Assembly: GCF_030580655.1 (NCBI RefSeq)
Contig: NZ_JAUQTB010000005.1
Coordinates: 1-64,000 of the forward strand
DNA from: Paenibacillus lacisoli
GTDB lineage: Bacteria; Bacillota; Bacilli; Paenibacillales; Paenibacillaceae
DNA length: 64,000 nucleotides
Reading direction: 5' to 3'
In this document: piece after piece, positions 41,570 to 49,880 of the stretch
Position numbering within the stretch: the stretch's first letter is position 1
Layout of the letters: each line of letters opens with the position of its first letter
The notes under the pieces: model-generated
Database searches by the model: none
What the model saw: only the letters and a program-made list of their open reading frames with translations
What the model was told of the DNA's origin: nothing
Translations under genes and position numbers: made by a program

Positions 41570-43300
41570 TTAGCAAGACCCTGTATCGGTTACCGTGCTG
41601 CCAGAGCCTGATGCGTCGGCCTGCAGGAATGAAGCAGGTGCCGGCGAGAAGGCTTCAGTATTACTGTTCACTTCTGTCTCCATTTGCATTCCTTCCCCGA
41701 ACACCTGACGAAACACATCGCTGACCGTCTCAACGGGAATGACCTTCACCTGCTCCAGACTGCCGAAGATCGACTGCCAGTTATCCGCCGGAATCAGAAC
41801 CGTTTTGGCTCCCGCCTGCACCGCAGCCTCCACCTTGGCGAGCACACCACCAATCGGCTTGACTCTTCCGTGAATACTGACTTCTCCCGTCATGGCTGTC
41901 TCATGATCCACCGGAATGCCGCGGATGGCTGATGTAATGGCGGTCGCCATCGCAATCCCTGCTGATGGACCATCAATCGGAGTCCCCCCCGGGAAATTGA
42001 TATGAAGATCATAATCAGCCGGACGCAGTCCTTGGGAGCGAAGGACCGTCAGCACATTCTCAATCGACCCTTTGGCCATGCTCTTACGCCGAAGTGTACG
42101 TGAACCGCCGCCGATCTCCTCTTCATCCACTACACCGGTAATATTGTAAGTGCCTTGTCCTTTGGCAGCAGGAACCGCCGTAACTTCAATCTCCAGTAAT
42201 GTCCCCATGTTCGGACCATAGACGGCCAATCCGTTCACGAAACCTACCTGCGGCTGCAGAGGAACCTTGCGGTCAGGACGGGGCTGAATCTGGCTGCTGC
42301 CTGCGACCCACTCCACATCAGAGGCTTCAAGCGTCTCCCTTTGCTCCGTGAGGGCCAGGCCAGCAGCCAGCTGGATCATATTGACGGCTTCACGGCCATT
42401 GGTAGCATAACGCTTAACGACCTCCACCGCTTCCGGACATTCCTTGAATCCCAGCTTTTGTACGGCATCGGCAGCAATCCGCCCAATCTCTTCCGGGAGC
42501 AGAGAACGGAAATAGATCTCCATACAGCGCGAACGAAGCGCCGGCGGCAGCTCATGCGGCGACCGGGTCGTCGCTCCGACAAGCCGGAAATCGGCTGGAA
42601 GCCCGTTCTGAAACACATCATGGATATAAGCAGGTGTATGCGAATCCTCGGAATTGTAGTACGCACTTTCCAGGAATACCTTGCGGTCCTCAAGTACTTT
42701 TAACAGCTTATTCATCTGAGTAGGATGTAATTCACCGATTTCATCAATAAACAAAATCCCTCCGTGTGCCTTTGTGACGGCACCCGGCTTCGGCTGCGGA
42801 ATCCCCGCAACGCCCATCGCACCGGCTCCCTGATATATCGGATCATGTACAGAGCCGATCAGCGGGTCTGCAATGCCGCGCTCATCGAAGCGTGCAGTTG
42901 TCGCGTCCAGCTCGGTAAACTTGGCATCCGATTTGAATGGGGATGAAGGATTCTTTTTCGCTTCCTCCATGACAACCCGTGCCGCGGCCGTTTTGCCGAC
43001 TCCCGGAGGACCATAAATAATGACATGCTGGGGGTTGGCACTGCACAGCGCAGCCTTCAGCGCCCGCAATCCATCCTTCTGCCCGACAATATCCTGCAGC
43101 GTCTCCGGACGTGTCCGTTCTGCAAGCGGCTTGGTCAGGGAAATGGAGCGCAGCTTGCGCAGCTTGTCCAGCTCTTTCCTGGATTCCCGGTCCACTGCAC
43201 TGCGGTTCGTTTTCTGACTCTTAAGCAGATTCCAAAAGTACAGCCCGATCACTACGCCAAAAAACAGTTGAACGAGCATGATAATCGCCGTTAGTTCCAT
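41570..43300 (-). CDS. lonB: LonB-type AAA+ protease, membrane-anchored
   Basis: A 576-residue protease. The N-terminus has a membrane helix ([19 protein letters not shown]), followed by an AAA+ domain with [14 protein letters not shown] and [11 protein letters not shown], then the Lon protease domain ([30 protein letters not shown] with the catalytic lysine). It is the second Lon of spore formers, forespore-expressed in B. subtilis and near spoIVF functions. The ATG at 43298-43300 follows GGGAG by nine bases. Confidence 0.9.
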   Translation of the reverse strand: MELTAIIMLVQLFFGVVIGLYFWNLLKSQKTNRSAVDRESRKELDKLRKLRSISLTKPLAERTRPETLQDIVGQKDGLRALKAALCSANPQHVIIYGPPGVGKTAAARVVMEEAKKNPSSPFKSDAKFTELDATTARFDERGIADPLIGSVHDPIYQGAGAMGVAGIPQPKPGAVTKAHGGILFIDEIGELHPTQMNKLLKVLEDRKVFLESAYYNSEDSHTPAYIHDVFQNGLPADFRLVGATTRSPHELPPALRSRCMEIYFRSLLPEEIGRIAADAVQKLGFKECPEAVEVVKRYATNGREAVNMIQLAAGLALTEQRETLEASDVEWVAGSSQIQPRPDRKVPLQPQVGFVNGLAVYGPNMGTLLEIEVTAVPAAKGQGTYNITGVVDEEEIGGGSRTLRRKSMAKGSIENVLTVLRSQGLRPADYDLHINFPGGTPIDGPSAGIAMATAITSAIRGIPVDHETAMTGEVSIHGRVKPIGGVLAKVEAAVQAGAKTVLIPADNWQSIFGSLEQVKVIPVETVSDVFRQVFGEGMQMETEVNSNTEAFSPAPASFLQADASGSGSTVTDTGSC

Positions 43301-43343
43301 TCGTAACATCTCCCGCTCTCTGAAATGGCCGCTATGAAAAGAC

Positions 43344-43366
43344 GGCTATACTAAGGTAGTATAGCC
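43344..43366. repeat. Perfect 10-bp inverted repeat upstream of lonB
   Basis: GGCTATACTA-AGG-TAGTATAGCC, 44 bases upstream of the lonB start. On the plus strand TTTT follows; on the minus strand GTCTTTT follows. It could be an operator, or a second terminator-like hairpin behind the ispG terminator. Confidence 0.75.
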
Positions 43367-43425
43367 TTTTCATTTGTTGCTAAACTCTTAGAAAGCAACT
43401 TATGGAATTTTGCAGAATACGAATG

Positions 43426-43462
43426 AAAAAAGACGGCTCGGAACATACCGAAGCCGTCTTTA
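43426..43462 (-). terminator. Terminator after ispG
   Basis: AAGACGGCTTCGG / CCGAGCCGTCTT stem and six T on the minus strand, about 27 bases past the ispG stop. Confidence 0.93.
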
Positions 43463-43487
43463 ATGCTGCATGCCTAACGGATAAAGA

Positions 43488-44609
43488 TCAGGAGATGGTC
43501 TCGGGCGTATGGCGTTCTTTACGTCCAATAATCTCCCCGGTTGCTTCAAAATGAGCTACGATCTGATCGATTTCCTTCTTGAGCTCCTGTACCATCTCGC
43601 TCTCAGGTACTTTACGGATCATTTGCCCATGACGGAACAGCAGCCCTTCACCCCGTGCACCAGCAATCCCGATATCTGCTTCTTTCGCTTCACCAGGTCC
43701 ATTCACCGCACAGCCCAGAACAGACACCTTAATTGGCACCTTCAATTTGGCGATATACTCTTCCACCTCATTGGCAATGGAGAAAAGATCAATATCCAGG
43801 CGTCCGCAGGTCGGACAGGATACGAGCGTAGCCGCATTCGTGATCAGGCCAAAGGCTTTCAGCAGCTCACGAGCTACCTTCACCTCTTCCACCGGGTCCG
43901 CACTCAAAGAAATACGCATCGTGTTACCAATTCCCAAGGAGAGCAGCGCACCCATACCTGCCGCACTCTTGACGGTACCGTTAAACAATGTGCCCGCCTC
44001 GGTGATACCCAGATGCAGCGGGTAAGGAATGACTTCAGCCGCTTTGGTGTAAGCCGCAATCGCCATTGGCACATCCGATGCCTTAAGCGATACGATAATA
44101 TCATGGAAATCCAGTTCCTCTAGAATCCCAATGTGATACAAAGCGCTCTCTACCATAGCCTCAGGTGTCGGGTAGCCGTATTTGTCCAGCAAATGCTGTT
44201 CCAAGGAACCGGCATTTACGCCGATCCGAATCGGAATTCCTTTCTCCTTGCAGGCCTTCACGACCGCTTCCACCTTCTCGCGGCGGCCGATGTTACCCGG
44301 ATTAATCCGGACTTTGTCGATCCCGTTCTCAATCGCCAGCAGAGCCAGCTTATAGTTGAAGTGAATGTCCGCCACGAGCGGAATATGAATGCGTTTTTTG
44401 ATTTCCTTAATTGCAGCAGCAGCTTCTTCGTTGTTCACCGTAACACGTACAACCTGACAGCCCGCTTCTTCCAGACGCAGAATTTCCGCCACTGTTGCCT
44501 CAACGTCAGCTGTCTTGGTCGTACACATACTCTGGATAATAACTTCGTTGCTTCCGCCTATTGTCAAATTACCGACTTTTACAGGTCTTGTATCTTGTCG
44601 TAAGAACAT
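43488..44609 (-). CDS. ispG: (E)-4-hydroxy-3-methylbut-2-enyl-diphosphate synthase (flavodoxin/ferredoxin)
   Basis: A 373-residue iron-sulfur enzyme of the MEP isoprenoid pathway. The [4Fe-4S] cysteines lie in SCPTCGR and [14 protein letters not shown]; the N-terminal TIM barrel has IQSMCTTKT and VRINPGNIG. The ATG at 44607-44609 follows GGGAGAG; the frame extends 14 codons upstream. Its location between clpX and lonB is not the B. subtilis order. Confidence 0.94.
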   Translation of the reverse strand: MFLRQDTRPVKVGNLTIGGSNEVIIQSMCTTKTADVEATVAEILRLEEAGCQVVRVTVNNEEAAAAIKEIKKRIHIPLVADIHFNYKLALLAIENGIDKVRINPGNIGRREKVEAVVKACKEKGIPIRIGVNAGSLEQHLLDKYGYPTPEAMVESALYHIGILEELDFHDIIVSLKASDVPMAIAAYTKAAEVIPYPLHLGITEAGTLFNGTVKSAAGMGALLSLGIGNTMRISLSADPVEEVKVARELLKAFGLITNAATLVSCPTCGRLDIDLFSIANEVEEYIAKLKVPIKVSVLGCAVNGPGEAKEADIGIAGARGEGLLFRHGQMIRKVPESEMVQELKKEIDQIVAHFEATGEIIGRKERHTPETIS

Positions 44610-44721
44610 TATTCTTTTCTCTCCCATAACGTCAAAGCTCCACCCCCTCATCCTGGCACAGCAGGACTGGATGGAAGTGGAGATGACGATTCATGATTTC
44701 GAGATCGCGGAATGGAATGCC

Positions 44722-45984
44722 TTAGGCGCTCTCTTCTTGTTTTTTATCCTTATTATCAGAACCGGCGAGCAGCTCAGGAATCATACGGTCCTGAACCACC
44801 TGCTCTGTAATCACACATGTCGTCAGATCTTCGCGGGAAGGAACTTCATACATGATTTCAAGCATGATGCCTTCAATGATCGCACGAAGACCGCGTGCAC
44901 CCGTATTGCGCTTGATCGCTTCACGGGCAATAGCTTCCAGTGCCTTAGGTTCGAATTCCAGCTTCACATTGTCCAGTTCCAGAAGCTTCTGATACTGCTT
45001 CGTCAGTGCGTTCTTAGGTTCGGACAAAATGCGTACCAGTGTCGTCTCATCCAGCGGCTCCAATGTGGAGATAACCGGCAGACGGCCTACGAATTCCGGG
45101 ATCAGACCAAATTTCAGCAGGTCTTCCGGCAGAACCATTGTCAGGTATTCACCTGGCTTGAGGTCTTTCTGCTCGGCAGATGCATTAAATCCGATCACTT
45201 TTTTACCAATACGGCGCTTGATCATTTGCTCCAGGCCGTCAAAGGCACCGCCGCAGATGAACAGAATATTGGTCGTATCGATCTGGATGAATTCCTGATG
45301 AGGGTGCTTGCGTCCGCCTTGCGGTGGAACTGAAGCTACAGTGCCTTCCAGGATTTTCAGCAGAGCCTGCTGCACACCTTCCCCGGATACGTCACGGGTA
45401 ATGGAAGGGTTCTCGGATTTGCGGGCAACTTTATCGATCTCATCAATATAGATGATACCGCGTTCCGCCTTCTCCACGTCATAATCTGCCGCCTGAATCA
45501 GCTTCAACAGGATGTTCTCGACGTCTTCACCTACATAACCGGCTTCGGTCAGGGAAGTAGCATCTGCAATTGCAAACGGTACATTGAGAATTTTCGCCAT
45601 GGTCTGAGCCAACAGCGTCTTACCTGAACCGGTAGGTCCAAGCAGCAGGATGTTACTCTTTTGAAGTTCAACATCATCGATTTTGCTCTGCGTATTAATA
45701 CGTTTGTAGTGGTTATACACCGCTACGGACAGCGATTTCTTGGCCTGTTCCTGTCCGATAACATATTGGTCGAGGATGTTACGAATTTCCATTGGTTTCG
45801 GAATATCCTTCAGATCCACTTCTTCCTCGTGGCCGAGTTCTTCCTCTACGATTTCAGTACACAATTCAATACATTCATCGCATATATAAACCCCTGGTCC
45901 TGCTACAAGCTTGCGAACCTGATCCTGGGATTTGCCGCAAAAAGAACATTTGAGCTGTCCCTTTTCATCATTAAATTTAAACAT
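44722..45984 (-). CDS. clpX: ATP-dependent Clp protease ATP-binding subunit ClpX
   Basis: A 420-residue AAA+ unfoldase. The N-terminal zinc finger uses C13, C16, C35 and C38 (CSFCGK, ICDEC). Walker A is [12 protein letters not shown], Walker [10 protein letters not shown], and the IGF loop for docking on ClpP is present as KVIGFNA. It lies 14 bases after clpP. Confidence 0.97.
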   Translation of the reverse strand: MFKFNDEKGQLKCSFCGKSQDQVRKLVAGPGVYICDECIELCTEIVEEELGHEEEVDLKDIPKPMEIRNILDQYVIGQEQAKKSLSVAVYNHYKRINTQSKIDDVELQKSNILLLGPTGSGKTLLAQTMAKILNVPFAIADATSLTEAGYVGEDVENILLKLIQAADYDVEKAERGIIYIDEIDKVARKSENPSITRDVSGEGVQQALLKILEGTVASVPPQGGRKHPHQEFIQIDTTNILFICGGAFDGLEQMIKRRIGKKVIGFNASAEQKDLKPGEYLTMVLPEDLLKFGLIPEFVGRLPVISTLEPLDETTLVRILSEPKNALTKQYQKLLELDNVKLEFEPKALEAIAREAIKRNTGARGLRAIIEGIMLEIMYEVPSREDLTTCVITEQVVQDRMIPELLAGSDNKDKKQEESA

Positions 45985-45998
45985 GTAACCACACCCCT

Positions 45999-46589
45999 TT
46001 ACAGATTGATCGGTCTGGTAAGAACTTGGTCAATGATACCGTATGCTTTGGCCTCTTCTGCGTCCATGAAGAAGTCGCGATCCGTATCACGCTCGATTTT
46101 ATCAAGGGGTTGACCTGTCCGTTCCACATAAATCTGGTTCAGCTTCTGACGAGTCTTGATAATCCAGTCTGCATGGATCTGGATATCGGAAGCCTGACCT
46201 TGAATGCCGCCGAGCGGCTGATGGATCATCACTTCACTGTTGCTGAGGGCATACCGTTTGCCCGGTGCGCCTGCTGTCAACAGCAGCGACCCCATACTTG
46301 CGGCCATACCTACACAAATCGTAGATACATCCGGTTTGATGAACTGCATTGTATCATATATACCCATACCGGCGGTAACAGAACCACCAGGCGAATTGAT
46401 GTACAGATGAATATCTTTCTCCGGATCCTCGGCCGCCAGGAACAGCAGCTGAGCAATGACGAGATTGGCTACATCATCGTCTATCGCACTACTCAGAAAG
46501 ATAATGCGATCCTTGAGCAACCTGGAGTAAATGTCATAAGAACGCTCTCCGCGATTCGTTTGCTCGACAACCATAGGTATCAGACTCAT
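45999..46589 (-). CDS. clpP: ATP-dependent Clp protease proteolytic subunit ClpP
   Basis: A 196-residue serine protease subunit. The triad is S98 (GMAASMGS), H123 (MIHQPLGG) and D172 (DTDRDFFM). The ATG ([20 protein letters not shown]) has GAGGT eight bases upstream; the upstream 38 codons of open frame overlap the promoter and are not coding. Adjacent clpX makes a clpPX unit. Confidence 0.97.
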   Translation of the reverse strand: MSLIPMVVEQTNRGERSYDIYSRLLKDRIIFLSSAIDDDVANLVIAQLLFLAAEDPEKDIHLYINSPGGSVTAGMGIYDTMQFIKPDVSTICVGMAASMGSLLLTAGAPGKRYALSNSEVMIHQPLGGIQGQASDIQIHADWIIKTRQKLNQIYVERTGQPLDKIERDTDRDFFMDAEEAKAYGIIDQVLTRPINL

Positions 46590-46644
46590 TACGACCAACC
46601 TCTTTTCTTTGGTAAATGATCTTCTACGATCGGACTTCTGAAAT

Positions 46645-46673
46645 ATTTTAACACGTTCAGGGTCCCATGTCAT
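46645..46673 (-). promoter_or_regulatory. Candidate sigma-A promoter of clpP
   Basis: ATGACA (46668-46673), 17 bases, TAAAAT (46645-46650) on the minus strand, about 55 bases before the clpP ATG. I found no CtsR heptad repeat around it. Confidence 0.6.
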
Positions 46674-46896
46674 TTTTTCGATACAGAATACCTTCAACTT
46701 CACGAAAAAATCATAATTCGTTCGTCTATTCCATCGAGGCCGTTACACTTATGTACAAGTTATGCCGGGAGGCTATTCACCTTTGCAGGTGATCGGCGCT
46801 TTCAACATTATATGTCTGATTCTCGGATCGTATCCCGCATGACTTGAGGCCTTATCCAGTTTGTTGGACTTTCATCCATAAAATGGATAGCCTTAG
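46674..46896 (-). other. Gene-free region between tig and clpP
   Basis: Beyond the clpP promoter and before the tig terminator there is no plausible gene. A 6-bp repeat pair CACCTG / CAGGTG near 46778-46791 is the only visible symmetry. Confidence 0.4.
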
Positions 46897-46936
46897 GTAA
46901 AAATAAGGCACGCGTTCGAAAACTACGTGCCTTATC
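46897..46936 (-). terminator. Terminator after tig
   Basis: ATAAGGCACG / CGTGCCTTAT 10-bp stem with a 12-base loop, followed by TTTTT on the minus strand; 35 bases past the tig stop. Confidence 0.9.
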
Positions 46937-46969
46937 ACTCAACCTGACTGCCCTAAGGGAAGCAGGCTA

Positions 46970-48289
46970 TTATTCTTCTGTAGTTTCAGCAGCTGGAGCT
47001 TCAACTTCTTTGCTGTTTTCAACGAGGAAGTCAATGGTCTTGCGAAGAGCAAGCTCTTCACGAAGGCTGCCCAGGGAGCCGTTAGCTGCCAGGATGCTGC
47101 GGATTTCTTCAGCGGAACGCTTGTAAGCTTCGCCCATCGTGTTCAGCTCTTCGTTAATTTCATCTTCGCTGACTTCGATGTTCTCCGTCTTAGCGATCTG
47201 CTCCAGAACCAGATTGTTGCGAACGCGTTTCTCAGCGTCAGTTTTCATCTGCTCTTGCAGGTCTTCAGTCGTTTGACCGGAGAAGCTCAGGAACATTTCC
47301 AGGTTCATGCCCTGGTTGCGAAGACGGTTGTCGAAATCACGCATCATGTTCTGAACTTCACTCTGAATCATGGACTCAGGGATGTCGATTGTAGCACCTT
47401 CTGCTACTTTCTCTACCACTGCGTTCTCACGGGCAGCTTTAGCTTCGCTTTCTTTGCGGCCTTCAAGCTGTTTCTTCAGATCTTCTTTGAACTCAGCCAG
47501 TGTATCAAATTCACTTACATCTTTGGCAAACTCGTCGTCCAGTTCAGGAAGCTGTTTGCGTTTGATTTCGTGAACTTTCACTTTGAAGACAGCGGCTTTA
47601 CCAGCCAGCTCTTCTGCATGGTAAGTCTCAGGGAATGTCACTTCAACATCCTTGAAGTCTCCAGTAGCCATACCGACTACTTGCTCTTCGAAACCTGGGA
47701 TGAAGCTGTTGGAACCGAGTTCCAGAGAATAACGCTCAGCTTGTCCACCTTCGAATTGAACGCCGTCAACGGAACCGTCGAAGTCGATTACTGTGATGTC
47801 GCCGGATTGAGCAGGCTCGTCATCGACAACAACCAGCTCGGCATGACGCTGCTGCAGACGCTCAAGTTCTTCAGCTACTTCTTCGTCAGTAACTTCAAAT
47901 TTCACAGCCGGAACTTCTACACCTTTGTAGTCGCCCAGAGTTACTTCTGGTTTAACCGTAACTTTTGCTTTGAATTTGAAAGTTTCGCCTTTTGCGAACT
48001 GGTCGATCTCAACGTCAGGACGATCTACAGGGAAGATATCTGTTTGGTCAACAGCTTCGCTGTACACTTCTGGAAGAAGGATGTCGATCGCATCTTGGTA
48101 GAGACTCTCTACGCCATAGCGTTTTTCAAAGATCGGCCGAGGTACTTTGCCTTTACGGAAGCCAGGTACGCTAACTTGTTTTACAACTTTGTTAAAAGCT
48201 TTGTCCAGTGCAGATGCTACGCGTTCTGCATCTACTTCAACTTCAAGAACCCCAAGGTTCTTCTCTATTTTTTCCCACGTTGCTTTCAT
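46970..48289 (-). CDS. tig: Trigger factor, ribosome-associated chaperone/prolyl isomerase
   Basis: A 439-residue protein: N-terminal ribosome-binding domain with VPGFRKGKVPRPIFEKRYG (the GFRxGKxP signature), a central FKBP-type PPIase domain (about 150-240) and the C-terminal helical arms. The tail is acidic. It heads the tig-clpP-clpX region but has its own promoter and terminator. Confidence 0.97.
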   Translation of the reverse strand: MKATWEKIEKNLGVLEVEVDAERVASALDKAFNKVVKQVSVPGFRKGKVPRPIFEKRYGVESLYQDAIDILLPEVYSEAVDQTDIFPVDRPDVEIDQFAKGETFKFKAKVTVKPEVTLGDYKGVEVPAVKFEVTDEEVAEELERLQQRHAELVVVDDEPAQSGDITVIDFDGSVDGVQFEGGQAERYSLELGSNSFIPGFEEQVVGMATGDFKDVEVTFPETYHAEELAGKAAVFKVKVHEIKRKQLPELDDEFAKDVSEFDTLAEFKEDLKKQLEGRKESEAKAARENAVVEKVAEGATIDIPESMIQSEVQNMMRDFDNRLRNQGMNLEMFLSFSGQTTEDLQEQMKTDAEKRVRNNLVLEQIAKTENIEVSEDEINEELNTMGEAYKRSAEEIRSILAANGSLGSLREELALRKTIDFLVENSKEVEAPAAETTEE

Positions 48290-48356
48290 CTTATGCTTTC
48301 CCCTCCAAAAATAATTCCATTGGTCACGTTATCAACACGCACAAAATAACCACTTT

Positions 48357-48386
48357 AGTATAAACCAATACCCTTACCTTTTTCAA
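48357..48386 (-). promoter_or_regulatory. sigma-A promoter of tig
   Basis: TTGAAA (48381-48386), 18 bases, TATACT (48357-48362) on the minus strand; a 60-base leader with GGAGGGG precedes the ATG. Confidence 0.75.
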
Positions 48387-48431
48387 GGATAAAACCTTAC
48401 GGGCTTTTAAGGAAAACGTTTCCGCCTGCTA

Positions 48432-49352
48432 TTACGTTTTGAGTCCGGCCGAAACAAATTGCTTCATCGAACGATGCGCCTGTTCAAATCGGAAGCGGAG
48501 CGTCCCCGTAATCCCATACAGGGAGCGAGTTTCCTCCTCATCCTTGCCGGTACCCAGGCTCTCTGATACTGTCTGATGCAGAGCCGCCGCCCAAATATCC
48601 AGCATCAGGTCATCGTCTGTCAGCATGGAATCATAATCTCTGGTACCGTACACTGCCATAACAAACTGCGACCATAATTCCTGCGCAAAATAGAATAGAG
48701 TCGGTTCATGCACTTCAGTCTGATCCGCCACCCGTTCCAAAATATGAATAATCGGCTCCGGAAAATCAGCCGGCTGCAGCGGAACGTCCTCAATCTCCAC
48801 CTGCACGTCTTCACCCGCACGGCGGAAGCTCACCGTTCCCTGGGTACCGCGCCGGCGCAGAGTCTGAAGTATACGGAACTGCAGGAGCGGGTGCAGATCC
48901 TGATTCTGAAGCCATTCCATTAACGCCTGGTCAATATCAGGATGCTCCAGATAGGACAGCTGGTCCAGTGCAAGCATGGTCTGCTCGGACAGCGGCTCTT
49001 CCATAGCCCTGCGCAGCATCTTCTCTTCATACTGGGCATCCTGGCTTTTGCGGGACTGGGCTGCCCGCCGGGCCAGCTCTTCTTCGCTGAGTTCCTCTTC
49101 CTCCCGTTCAACGGTTCCGCTCACACCAATATACTGAGGGAATGCCGTCTCCAGCCATTGGAGCAGCGCTTCCCACTCTTCATAGTGGCGTTTCTCCTGG
49201 CCCTGGCACTGCAGCAGGAAGCGCAGCATGTTCATCGCCTCGCCATAGCGTTCATTCTCCAGCATAACCGTTAATTGAATCTGATAGAAATCCAGCGTTT
49301 TCGGAAACAGGACAATGTTGTTCTCTCTGGAAGTCTGGTCTGAAACGTTGAT
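48432..49352 (-). CDS. Conserved-looking protein of unknown function, probable AUC start
   Basis: I do not recognise the function. The protein is predicted all-helical, acidic and Glu/Gln/Leu-rich; the N-terminal part (YQIQLTVMLENERYGEAMNM) looks like a TPR-type helical pair. Only the ATG at 49263-49265 is canonical, but it has no ribosome binding site. The frame continues 29 codons upstream with protein-like sequence to ATC at 49350-49352, six bases after a perfect AAAGGAGGT (49359-49367). An in-frame TAG lies farther up and no ATG, GTG or TTG lies between. With the ATC start the product is 306 residues; with the ATG it is 277. Confidence 0.75.
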   Translation of the reverse strand: MNVSDQTSRENNIVLFPKTLDFYQIQLTVMLENERYGEAMNMLRFLLQCQGQEKRHYEEWEALLQWLETAFPQYIGVSGTVEREEEELSEEELARRAAQSRKSQDAQYEEKMLRRAMEEPLSEQTMLALDQLSYLEHPDIDQALMEWLQNQDLHPLLQFRILQTLRRRGTQGTVSFRRAGEDVQVEIEDVPLQPADFPEPIIHILERVADQTEVHEPTLFYFAQELWSQFVMAVYGTRDYDSMLTDDDLMLDIWAAALHQTVSESLGTGKDEEETRSLYGITGTLRFRFEQAHRSMKQFVSAGLKT

Positions 49353-49400
49353 AACAGTACCTCCTTTCTCTATGCGATACTCTCTACAATATAGATGTAG

Positions 49401-49430
49401 ATTATATGAGAAACTTCATCTCAAGTCCAA
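49401..49430 (-). promoter_or_regulatory. sigma-A promoter of the unknown gene upstream of tig
   Basis: TTGGAC (49425-49430), 18 bases, TATAAT (49401-49406) on the minus strand, about 48 bases before the proposed AUC start. Confidence 0.7.
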
Positions 49431-49564
49431 TTCCGGCTTTAGTGCCCTAATAACTTAACTTACCCCATTTTTTCTGAAAAATAACTCTTCCCATGACTTT
49501 ATCCGGTCTTTTCCAAAAAGATACGCATAAAATAGTCACATATTTAATTTAATTAGTTTCTCAC

Positions 49565-49593
49565 TTGCTAAACACCTGAATGTATGGTATATT
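49565..49593 (+). promoter_or_regulatory. Promoter of tRNA-Arg (plus strand)
   Basis: TTGCTA (49565-49570), 17 bases, TATATT (49588-49593), about 21 bases before the mature tRNA 5' end. Confidence 0.75.
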
Positions 49594-49614
49594 AATCTTC
49601 GCTTGATTTTTCTT

Positions 49615-49688
<74 letters not shown>

Positions 49689-49711
49689 TTTTATTCAAGT
49701 CTTCTGAGAAG

Positions 49712-49738
49712 AAGCCGCGATTTCGCGGCTTTTTTTTG
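49712..49738 (+). terminator. Terminator after tRNA-Arg (plus)
   Basis: AGCCGCGA-TT-TCGCGGCT stem-loop followed by a run of eight T on the plus strand, 25 bases past the tRNA. Confidence 0.93.
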
Positions 49739-49750
49739 CTATAAACTCCA

Positions 49751-49790
49751 AAAAAAACGGAACTGCTCTTATAGCGGCTCCGTTTTTTTG
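49751..49790 (-). terminator. Bidirectional terminator, end of the GH3 gene
   Basis: An 11-bp stem (ACGGAACTGCT / AGCGGCTCCGT, one mismatch) with T-runs on both strands. For the minus strand it is the terminator of the GH3 gene; for the plus strand it backs up the tRNA terminator. Confidence 0.88.
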
Positions 49791-49880
49791 GATAATCATC
49801 CTGGGTTTAATCCTGAACTGTACAAATTACTACATATAATACAAGCAATTTACGAACAGTTCAGCTAAGCTGCCCACACG

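Noticed and set aside
46590-46703. N-terminal extension of ClpP (38 residues)
   Set aside because: It includes the probable clpP promoter, and ClpP starts at [10 protein letters not shown] with a good ribosome binding site.
48410-48422. GGAAAACGTTTCC palindrome resembling a LacI/CcpA site
   Set aside because: It lies just past the 3' end of the unknown gene and upstream of the tig promoter -35 without the flanks of the 52089/53391 operators; it fits better as part of a weak 3' hairpin.
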